This document shows, piece by piece, positions 5,797 to 11,247 of a stretch of DNA of 11,247 bases. The position numbers and the translations under genes were made by a program. The DNA lies in NCBI GenBank assembly GCA_020846575.1, contig JADLDQ010000277.1, positions 1 through 11,247 on the forward strand, read 5' to 3'. Numbering within the stretch: position 1 is the first letter of the stretch; each line of letters starts with the position of its first letter. The DNA is from Burkholderiales bacterium (GTDB taxonomy: Bacteria > Pseudomonadota > Gammaproteobacteria > Burkholderiales > SG8-39). The notes below the pieces were generated by a model. That model was not told the DNA's origin. It worked only from the letters and a program-made list of their open reading frames with translations, and searched no databases.

Positions 5797-7848
5797 CTAG
5801 ACCTTTTGACCTTTCGAGGAAAGAACGATCGCGAGCTGCTCGAGCGAGTCGATCGGCGCAAGGCAGGCTACCCCTTCGCAGACCCAGGCATTGACGTTGT
5901 CGCTCGCCGGCTTGCCGAGCGCGGGGGGCAGTCCGCGCGCGTCGTTGGGGATGGAAAAAAGCAGTGTCCGGGGCAGGTATGTCCTCGCGACGCGCTCCCG
6001 CCATTCGTCCAGGGAACCTTGCGGGCCGCGCAGCACGACGATGCGCGGCGGTCGCAGCCGCTCTTCAAGCGCTGCCAGGAGCGATACGTTCGCCGCCGGC
6101 GCGTCCGCGAGCGCCGGGGCGAAGCACTCGAGCGCGCGCTCCGCAGCCCGTGCGAAGCGGGGAGTGTCGCCGATCCACGACAGTCGCAGCAGCGCGAGCA
6201 CCGCCACGCCGTTTCCCGAGGGCGTGGGGCCGTCGTGGTTCAGTTTGAGCCGCGCCAGCAGCGCCTCGTGGTCGTGGCTGGTGAAGTAGAAGCCGCCGTT
6301 TTCCCGGTCCTCGAAGCGCTCGATGAGAGCCTCGGCGAGGGCGCGCGCGAAGTCGATCGCCGCCGGATCGAATTGCGCCTGCGCCAGCTCGAGCGAGGCG
6401 GCAAGCAGGTAGGCGTAGTCATCGAGGTAGGCGTTGTGCTGCGCCCGGCCGTCCATCCAGGAGGCGAGCAGCCTGCCCTCGCGCCACATCGATGCGCGCA
6501 GGAAATCGAACGCGCGGCGTGCGCTCGCGAGCCACTCGGGCCGGCCGAAGGTGCTTGCAGCCCGCGCCATGCCGGCGATCGCCAGCGCGTTCCACGCCGT
6601 GAGCACCTTGGTATCGGTGGCGGGTCGCTCGCGACGTGCGCGCACCGCGAGGAGCCGTGAGCGCAGCGACGCGAGCCGCAACGCGCAGGCATCCTCGGTG
6701 AGTCCGATCCGGGCGGGGAGCGCCTCGCGCGGCACACGCACGTTGAGGTGCCACAGGCGCCCTTCGAAGTTGGGCGGCGCCTCCAGCCCCCAGTGCAGTT
6801 CGGCGAGCGCGTACTCCTGCGGCGGCACGAGGCGGCGTATCTCTTCGCGGTCCCAGAGGTAGTAGCGACCCTCCTCGCCCTCGGAGTCGGCGTCGACGCT
6901 CGAGTAGTAGCCGCCTTCGGGCGACTGCATCTCGCGCACCAGCCAGTCCGCGGTCTGCTCGGCGATCCAGCGGAACAGCGGATTCCCGCTCGCGCGCCAG
7001 GCCTCGGCGTAGAGCCCGAGCAAGGCGCCGTTGTCGTGCAGCATCTTCTCGAAGTGCGGCACGGTCCAGCCGGCATCCACGCTGTAGCGCGCGAACCCGC
7101 CGCCGAGCTGGTCGAAGATGCCGCCGAGCGCCATGCGCTCCAGCGTGTGGAGCGCCACCTGCCGCGCCGCCGCGTCGCCTTCGATCGTCCCGCGGCGCAG
7201 GCAGAACTCGAGCTCGGCCGGGTGCGGGAACTTGGGGGCCGAGCCGAAACCGCCGTGCACGGGGTCGTAGCCTTCTTTCAGCCCCGCGAGCGCGGCGGCG
7301 AGCGGCCCCTCGTCCGGAAGTGCGCGGTCGCTCCCGCGTGGCGGGGCAAGACGCGCGAACGCCTCGGCAAGCGCCGCCTTCTGGCCGGCGATGTCGCCGC
7401 GACGCTGCCGCCACGCCTCGCCCGCGCGCTCGCAAAGCTCGGCGAAACCCGGCAGCTTGAAGCGCGGCTCTTTCGGGAAATAGGTTCCCACGAAGAACGG
7501 CACCTGCTCGGGCGACATGAACACGGTGAGCGGCCATCCGCCGGGGCGACGGGAGAACAACTGGTGCGCGATCTGATAGATCTGGTCCAGATCGGGGCGC
7601 TCCTCGCGGTCTACCTTGATGTTGACGAACAGGCGGTTCATCACCGCGGCGACCGCCTCGTCCTCGAACGACTCGTGCGCCATGACGTGGCACCAGTGAC
7701 ATGCCGAGTAGCCGATGGAAAGCAGGATCGGCCGGTCCTCCCGGCGCGCGCGCTCGAGCGCTTCCGCGCCCCAGGGGTACCAGTCCACCGGGTTGCCGGC
7801 GTGCTGGCGAAGGTACGGGCTGGTTTCCCGGGCGAGGCGGTTCGGCAT
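5797..7848 (-). CDS. DUF255/YyaL-like thioredoxin-domain protein
   Basis: This 683-aa protein has full family length (bacterial YyaL, related to human SPATA20). The N-terminal thioredoxin-like domain starts with the conserved RLARETSPYLRQHAGNPVDW (residues 4-23). Its active-site-like motif CHWC is at 50-53, followed by HESFED (58-63) and GGWPLTVF (103-110). The C-terminal two thirds is the helical-barrel part with family landmarks such as GGGFARYSVDAGWTVPHFEKMLHDN, VDADSEGEEGRYYLW and TAWNALAI (longer blocks shown abbreviated elsewhere). A Cys pair lies near the end (VCEGVAC). No signal peptide or membrane segment is visible, so it is probably cytoplasmic. Its biochemical role is not established; redox and N-acylglucosamine epimerase-like folds are known only by homology. 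The ATG at 7848 gives the conserved N-terminus but has no clear Shine-Dalgarno. It sits 29 nt after ilvD and 40 nt before the cytochrome. Confidence 0.92.
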   Translation of the reverse strand: MPNRLARETSPYLRQHAGNPVDWYPWGAEALERARREDRPILLSIGYSACHWCHVMAHESFEDEAVAAVMNRLFVNIKVDREERPDLDQIYQIAHQLFSRRPGGWPLTVFMSPEQVPFFVGTYFPKEPRFKLPGFAELCERAGEAWRQRRGDIAGQKAALAEAFARLAPPRGSDRALPDEGPLAAALAGLKEGYDPVHGGFGSAPKFPHPAELEFCLRRGTIEGDAAARQVALHTLERMALGGIFDQLGGGFARYSVDAGWTVPHFEKMLHDNGALLGLYAEAWRASGNPLFRWIAEQTADWLVREMQSPEGGYYSSVDADSEGEEGRYYLWDREEIRRLVPPQEYALAELHWGLEAPPNFEGRLWHLNVRVPREALPARIGLTEDACALRLASLRSRLLAVRARRERPATDTKVLTAWNALAIAGMARAASTFGRPEWLASARRAFDFLRASMWREGRLLASWMDGRAQHNAYLDDYAYLLAASLELAQAQFDPAAIDFARALAEALIERFEDRENGGFYFTSHDHEALLARLKLNHDGPTPSGNGVAVLALLRLSWIGDTPRFARAAERALECFAPALADAPAANVSLLAALEERLRPPRIVVLRGPQGSLDEWRERVARTYLPRTLLFSIPNDARGLPPALGKPASDNVNAWVCEGVACLAPIDSLEQLAIVLSSKGQKV

Positions 7849-7877
7849 GCGCTTTGCTGTGCGCGGCGATTGCTCGC

Positions 7878-9569
7878 CTACGACGCCGAGTCTGTCACCG
7901 CTCCCTTGCTCGCCGTGGACACCAGCCGCATGTACTTGGCGAGCAGGCCGCGGGTGTAACGCGGCGCGGGCTGCTTCCAGGCCGCGCGCCGCCTTGCAAG
8001 CTCGGCCTCCGGCACGTTGAGCTGGATGAGGCGCGCTTGCGCGTCGATGGTGATGGAATCGCCCTCCCGTACCAGAGCGATCGGGCCGCCCTCGTAGGCT
8101 TCCGGCGCCACATGGCCGACCACCATGCCCCAGGTGCCGCCGGAGAAGCGCCCGTCGGTGATCAGGCCCACCGAGTCACCCAGCCCCTGGCCGATGATCG
8201 CCGAGGTGGGCGCAAGCATCTCCTGCATGCCCGGCCCGCCCCGCGGACCCTCGTAGCGGATCACGATCACGTCGCCCGGTGCGATCCTGCGCGCGAGGAT
8301 CGCCTCCATGCACTGCGGCTCGGAATCGAACACTCGCGCCGGCCCGGTGATCGAGGTCTGCTTCAAGCCGGTGATCTTGGCGACGCAGCCCTCGGGCGAC
8401 AGGTTGCCGCGCAGGATGGCCAGGTGCCCGTGCGCATAGACCGGGTTCTCCCAGGGACGGATCACGTCCTGGCCGGCGCGCGGCCGCGAGGGGATCTTCA
8501 ACCTCTCCAGCTCGTCGCCGAGGCTCCTGCCGGTGACGGTCAAGCACTCGCCGTGCAGGACGCCATGCTCCAGCAGAATCTTCAGCACCTGCGGCACGCC
8601 GCCCGCCTGGTGAAACTCGGTCGCCACGTACGGCCCGGAAGGCTTCAGGTTGCACAGCACCGGCACCTTCTGGCGGATGCGCTCGAAATCGTCGATGGTC
8701 CATTCGACCTCGGCGGCGGAAGCGATCGCCAGGTAATGCAGCACCGCGTTGGTCGAACCGCCGGTGGCCATGACCACCGCGACCGCGTTCTCCAGGGACT
8801 TGCGCGTGATGATGTCGCGCGGCCGGATGTTCCTGCGGATCGCCGCCACCAGCACCCGGGCGGCGTCGGCCGCGGAGTCGGCCTTCTCCGGGTCTGGAGA
8901 GGCGAGCTGCGAGGAGCCGAGCAGGCTCATCCCCAGCGCCTCGAACGACGAGGACATGGTGTTCGCGGTGTACATCCCGCCGCAGGCGCCCACCGTGGGG
9001 CAGGCGTTCTTCTCGATGCCGATGAAGTCCTCGTCGCTCATCTTGCCCGCGGAGTAGGCGCCGACCGCCTCGAACACGCTCACCACGGTGAGATCGTGCT
9101 TTTCCTTCCAGTGACCCGGCTTGATCGTCCCGGCGTACTCGAACATGCCGGGTACGTTCATGCGCGCCATGGCGATCATACTGCCCGGCATGTTCTTGTC
9201 GCAGCCGCCGACGCACAGTACGCCGTCCATTGCCTGGCCGTTCACCGCGGTCTCCACGGCGTCGGCGATCACCTCGCGCGAAACCAGCGAATACTTCATC
9301 GCCTCGGTACCCATGCCGATGCCGTCGGTCACTGTCGGGAAACCGAACACCTGCGGCATCGCGCCGGCCGCGCGCAGCGCCGACATCGCCCGGTCCACCA
9401 GCGGCTGGATGCCGGCATTGCAGGGGTTCATGTTGGAGTGGCCGTTGCCGATGCCGACGATCGGTTTTTCGAAATCGCCGTCGCCGAAGCCGACGGCGCG
9501 CAGCATGGCGCGGTTGGGCGAGCGAGCGACGCCCTGGGTGACGAGCCTGGAGCGGGGGTTGTCTGCCAT
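7878..9569 (-). CDS. ilvD: dihydroxy-acid dehydratase
   Basis: IlvD dehydrates 2,3-dihydroxy-isovalerate and -methylvalerate to the 2-keto acids of valine/leucine and isoleucine synthesis, in the cytoplasm, using an Fe-S cluster. The 563-aa protein carries the three cluster cysteines: Cys50 (NPCN), Cys123 (GGCDKN) and Cys196 (VGACGG). It also has Asp82 (TVTDGIGMG), Lys125, the lysine expected to be carbamylated, and the catalytic-serine loop DGRFSGGT near the C-terminus, followed by GHVAPEA. It is shorter than the enterobacterial enzyme (616 aa) and fits the short clade, several members of which hold a [2Fe-2S] cluster. ATG 9569 is chosen because MADNPRSRLVTQG is the family N-terminus. The frame stays open upstream across lgt, but that extension is low-complexity Arg/Ala sequence. 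It is probably first in an operon with the DUF255 and cytochrome genes. Confidence 0.96.
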   Translation of the reverse strand: MADNPRSRLVTQGVARSPNRAMLRAVGFGDGDFEKPIVGIGNGHSNMNPCNAGIQPLVDRAMSALRAAGAMPQVFGFPTVTDGIGMGTEAMKYSLVSREVIADAVETAVNGQAMDGVLCVGGCDKNMPGSMIAMARMNVPGMFEYAGTIKPGHWKEKHDLTVVSVFEAVGAYSAGKMSDEDFIGIEKNACPTVGACGGMYTANTMSSSFEALGMSLLGSSQLASPDPEKADSAADAARVLVAAIRRNIRPRDIITRKSLENAVAVVMATGGSTNAVLHYLAIASAAEVEWTIDDFERIRQKVPVLCNLKPSGPYVATEFHQAGGVPQVLKILLEHGVLHGECLTVTGRSLGDELERLKIPSRPRAGQDVIRPWENPVYAHGHLAILRGNLSPEGCVAKITGLKQTSITGPARVFDSEPQCMEAILARRIAPGDVIVIRYEGPRGGPGMQEMLAPTSAIIGQGLGDSVGLITDGRFSGGTWGMVVGHVAPEAYEGGPIALVREGDSITIDAQARLIQLNVPEAELARRRAAWKQPAPRYTRGLLAKYMRLVSTASKGAVTDSAS

Positions 9570-9836
9570 GAGGATTCCCGGAAGCGGATCGCAGAGAACG
9601 CCCGCGCCGGACGCTGCAGGAGCGGCTGGCGGCGCGAGCCGAGGGCCGAATTCTAGCAGCCGTGCTCGAGGCGGCCGCGCACGACGCGGCGCGGCGCGGG
9701 CCTTGCGCCGTCGTTCTTCTTCGCTTCGCCGGTGATCCATGCGGCGGGCGTCGCGGCTCGCGGCGGCCGGCGGCATGGTGTATCGTCCACCGGTCGCGCG
9801 CGCCTTGCGCCTCGACCCAGTTCCTCTCGACGCGCC
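9570..9836. other. divergent intergenic region between ilvD and lgt
   Basis: This region must hold the 5' ends of both ilvD (minus) and lgt (plus). The only -10-like element toward ilvD is TAGAAT (9655-9650, minus strand), without a good -35 17 nt upstream. Toward lgt, TATCGT at 9781-9786 is a 4/6 match with a poor -35. The region is very GC-rich and all frames are Arg/Ala-rich. I find no Ile/Leu/Val-rich leader peptide or attenuator before ilvD, and no RNA gene. Confidence 0.45.
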
Positions 9837-10631
9837 GTGCTGATTCATCCCGATTTCGATCCGGTGGCGGTCTCCATCGGACCGCTGGCCGTGCGCTGGT
9901 ACGGCCTCATGTACCTCGCGGGCTTCGGCCTGTTCTTTTTCCTGGCCCGCTACCGCGCGCGCCGCGATGCGTGGCGCGGCGCTTCCTATGCCCTGGTCGA
10001 CGAGCTCCTGTTCTGGGGGGTGCTGGGTGTGGTGGCAGGCGGGCGCCTGGGCTACGTCCTGTTCTACAAACCCGGGTTCTACCTGGAGCACCCGCTGGAA
10101 GTGTTCATGGTCTGGCAGGGCGGCATGTCCTTCCACGGCGGGCTGCTCGGCGTGGTCGCCGCCATGTGGCTCGTGTGCCGCCGGCACGGCATCGGGTTCC
10201 TGCGCGTCGCGGACTTCGTCGCCCCCCTCGTTCCCTGCGGCCTCGCCGCCGGGCGCCTGGGTAACTTCATCAACGCAGAGCTCTGGGGTCGGGTGAGCGA
10301 CGTACCCTGGGCGATGGTGTTCCGCGGCGCAGGCCCCGAACCCCGGCACCCCTCCCAGCTCTACCAGTTCGGGCTGGAAGGGCTCCTGCTGTTTGTCATG
10401 CTCTGGATCTACTCGGCGCGCGAGCGGCCGCCGGGGGCCGTCTGCGCCGCCTTCCTGGCGGGCTACGGGGTGCTGCGCTTTGCCGTCGAGTATTTCAGGG
10501 AACCGGATGATTTTCTGGGGATTCTCGCCCTTGGCATGTCCATGGGGCAGTGGCTGTCGCTGCCGATGGCGCTGGCAGGAGCGGCCCTCTACGTCTGGGC
10601 CTACCATTCCGCCGCGAAAAGATCAAAATAA
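9837..10631 (+). CDS. lgt: prolipoprotein diacylglyceryl transferase
   Basis: Lgt is an inner-membrane enzyme that transfers diacylglycerol from phosphatidylglycerol to the lipobox cysteine of pre-lipoproteins. This copy is 264 aa with the family layout of several membrane helices. It has SIGPLAVRWYGLMYLAGF (13-30), GGMSFHGG with His100, the Lgt signature around GRLGNFINAELWGR (139-152), and HPSQLYQ (171-177). Residues matching the E. coli essential set are visible: His100, Arg140, Asn143, Glu148 and Arg221 (REPD). The start is GTG 9837, which gives VLIHPDFDPV, the usual N-terminus. No Shine-Dalgarno is evident, and upstream in-frame ATG 9732 would add 35 unconserved Arg-rich residues. It is divergent from ilvD and followed after 140 nt by a DUF465 gene. 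LivK in this window is a predicted substrate. Confidence 0.95.
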   Translation: MLIHPDFDPVAVSIGPLAVRWYGLMYLAGFGLFFFLARYRARRDAWRGASYALVDELLFWGVLGVVAGGRLGYVLFYKPGFYLEHPLEVFMVWQGGMSFHGGLLGVVAAMWLVCRRHGIGFLRVADFVAPLVPCGLAAGRLGNFINAELWGRVSDVPWAMVFRGAGPEPRHPSQLYQFGLEGLLLFVMLWIYSARERPPGAVCAAFLAGYGVLRFAVEYFREPDDFLGILALGMSMGQWLSLPMALAGAALYVWAYHSAAKRSK

Positions 10632-10701
10632 GCCTCAGGGCGTTCGGAGTCGGGGTGCATTCGGGAATGTCGCGCTTCGCTTTCGGATCCCACATCTCAG
10701 G

Positions 10702-10732
10702 GAAAGACCCGGTCCAGCCGGACCCGTCTTTC
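10702..10732 (+). terminator. imperfect hairpin between lgt and the DUF465 gene
   Basis: GAAAGAC (10702-10708) pairs with GTCTTTC (10726-10732). An inner stem GGTCC (10711-10715) pairs with GGACC (10720-10724) around AGCC, with a small internal loop between the two stems. It lies 70 nt after the lgt stop and 39 nt before the DUF465 start. The bases after it (GGACTTTCGC) are only weakly T-rich, so it may be an lgt terminator or part of the DUF465 5' leader. No consensus sigma70 promoter is obvious in the 140-nt gap. Confidence 0.45.
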
Positions 10733-10756
10733 GGACTTTCGCTAGGACGCTCTGAA

Positions 10757-10763
10757 AAGGAGG
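10757..10763 (+). promoter_or_regulatory. strong Shine-Dalgarno of the DUF465 gene
   Basis: AAGGAGG, a perfect match to the anti-Shine-Dalgarno core, lies 8 nt before the ATG at 10772. It fixes the start of this small gene against longer in-frame options beginning at 10550 inside lgt, and it suggests high translation. Confidence 0.85.
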
Positions 10764-10771
10764 CCAAGCCG

Positions 10772-10990
10772 ATGGAGATGACCGACGGCCAACAGCTCAG
10801 GGGGGCGTACGAGATCCGGCGGCGCGAACTCATCGTCGAGCACCGCGACCTCGAGACCGCGATCCAGAGACTCGCCGACGACCCCCTTCACGACCAGATC
10901 GCATTGCAGCGCATGAAGAAGCGCAAGCTCCTGTTGAAGGACCAGATCTCCTGGATCGAGCGACAGATCGATCCTGACGTACCGGCATAG
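10772..10990 (+). CDS. small DUF465 (YdcH-like) protein
   Basis: This is a 72-aa soluble, highly charged protein with two predicted amphipathic helices (about 13-35 and 41-66). It matches the DUF465/YdcH pattern: an EHRDLETAIQRL segment (23-34), an acidic spacer DDPLHD (36-41) and the signature-like LQRMKKRKLLLKDQI (45-59). The family is widespread in proteobacteria, usually 60-85 aa, and its function is not established. The helices suggest a small coiled-coil dimer or adaptor, which is inference. The ATG at 10772 is fixed by a perfect Shine-Dalgarno. A GC-rich hairpin begins 8 nt after the stop. The gene could be co-transcribed with lgt or have its own promoter in the 140-nt gap. Confidence 0.85.
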   Translation: MEMTDGQQLRGAYEIRRRELIVEHRDLETAIQRLADDPLHDQIALQRMKKRKLLLKDQISWIERQIDPDVPA

Positions 10991-10998
10991 GCAGGAGC

Positions 10999-11023
10999 GG
11001 CGGCGCGAAAAGCTCGCGCCGCC
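10999..11023. terminator. hairpin between convergent genes
   Basis: GGCGGCGCG (10999-11007) pairs perfectly with CGCGCCGCC (11015-11023) around a 7-nt loop, starting 8 nt after the DUF465 stop. No real T-run follows on the plus strand (TGCTTCAAGG). It sits between two convergent genes and could serve both strands. A smaller stem, GTGCC with GGCAC at 11044-11056, lies closer to the minus-strand gene's stop. Confidence 0.55.
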
Positions 11024-11068
11024 TGCTTCAAGGCTCCGGGGCAGTGCCGGCGGCACTCGCTGTTCCTG

Positions 11069-11247
11069 TTATCTCCCCCGTGCGCCGGCCGCCCGCCGGC
11101 AACCCAGGATCGAGGCGACGGCGAGAGAATCCCGCTCCGCCTTGCGCGCAGCGCCGAACGCCGCCAGCGACGCGCTCGCCTCCTGTGGACGATTGCGCAT
11201 CCAGCCGCCGTTCGCCGCGCGTTTGCGCAGGAACGTCGCGCCGCTCG
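11069..11247 (-). CDS. 3' end of an unidentified gene (partial, runs off the window)
   Basis: A minus-strand frame enters from the right edge and stops at TAA (11071-11069), giving the last 58 residues of a protein. The visible part includes FLRKRAANGGWMRN and AAFGAARKAERDSLAVASIL and ends in a basic tail. About 83% of its codons end in G or C and its residues are mixed, whereas the other two minus frames are Arg/Gly-dominated, so this is the best coding candidate here. I recognise no family or motif. It converges on the DUF465 gene with a terminator-like hairpin between them, which fits a real gene end. Its start and function lie outside the window. Confidence 0.5.
   Translation of the reverse strand, partial: SGATFLRKRAANGGWMRNRPQEASASLAAFGAARKAERDSLAVASILGCRRAAGARGR

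Noticed and set aside
6748..9656. Long plus-strand open frames opposite the DUF255 gene and ilvD (about 400 and 650 codons).
   Set aside because: They are His/Arg/Gly-rich with no domains and mirror the codon bias of the real minus-strand genes.
9570..9740. Attenuator leader peptide ahead of ilvD.
   Set aside because: No short ORF rich in Ile, Leu or Val, and no terminator hairpin with a T-run, is visible upstream of the ilvD start.
9570..10607. Upstream in-frame extension of ilvD to a 909-residue frame running antisense through lgt.
   Set aside because: The extension lies opposite a well-conserved lgt and is low-complexity, and IlvD starts normally at 9569. Open antisense frames are expected in GC-rich DNA.
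1..11247. CRISPR array, insertion sequence, prophage, tRNA or integration site.
   Set aside because: No spaced repeats, transposase or integrase motifs, terminal inverted repeats or tRNA-like cloverleaf were seen. All large genes are ordinary chromosomal families in one composition.

Overview
This window looks like chromosomal DNA of a GC-rich proteobacterium, most likely a betaproteobacterium. By eye, G+C is well above 60% and third codon positions are strongly G/C. The gene set fits that group: a Liv-type amino-acid ABC transporter, a small c551-type cytochrome, a short-form dihydroxy-acid dehydratase divergent from lgt, and a DUF465 protein. The taxonomic call is inference from gene content and order. 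I see no mobile elements, CRISPR arrays, rRNA or tRNA genes.

Layout. Positions 89-5255 (minus strand) hold a complete high-affinity branched-chain amino-acid (LIV/HAAT) transporter, transcribed in the order livK (lipoprotein binding protein), livH, livM (permeases), livG, livF (ATPases). A consensus-like sigma70 promoter sits just upstream of livK. A strong hairpin terminator lies between livK and livH, so binding protein is probably made in excess over the membrane complex. livH and livM overlap by four bases, while livM and livG are separated by an unusually long gap that contains a small, well-led open frame. Positions 5436-9569 (minus) hold ilvD, a DUF255/YyaL-like thioredoxin-domain protein and a periplasmic monohaem cytochrome c. 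They are closely spaced, read as one likely operon, and are closed by a textbook terminator at 5366-5391. From 9837 the direction flips: lgt (prolipoprotein diacylglyceryl transferase) and a 72-residue DUF465 gene are on the plus strand. A gene of unknown function enters from the right edge on the minus strand and converges on the DUF465 gene.

How the genes relate. LivKHMGF imports branched-chain amino acids (or relatives) and IlvD catalyses a late common step of making them, so uptake and synthesis are neighbours. LivK carries a lipobox, so it should itself be a substrate of the Lgt encoded here. The cytochrome is exported and binds haem through CXXCH. The DUF255 protein has no visible signal peptide, so these co-transcribed genes need not act together.

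The window is mostly conventional. The points most worth a second look are the intra-operon terminator with a possible competing hairpin, the small ORF coupled to livG by an ATGA overlap, the ilvD-DUF255-cytochrome arrangement, and the unidentified partial gene at the right edge.
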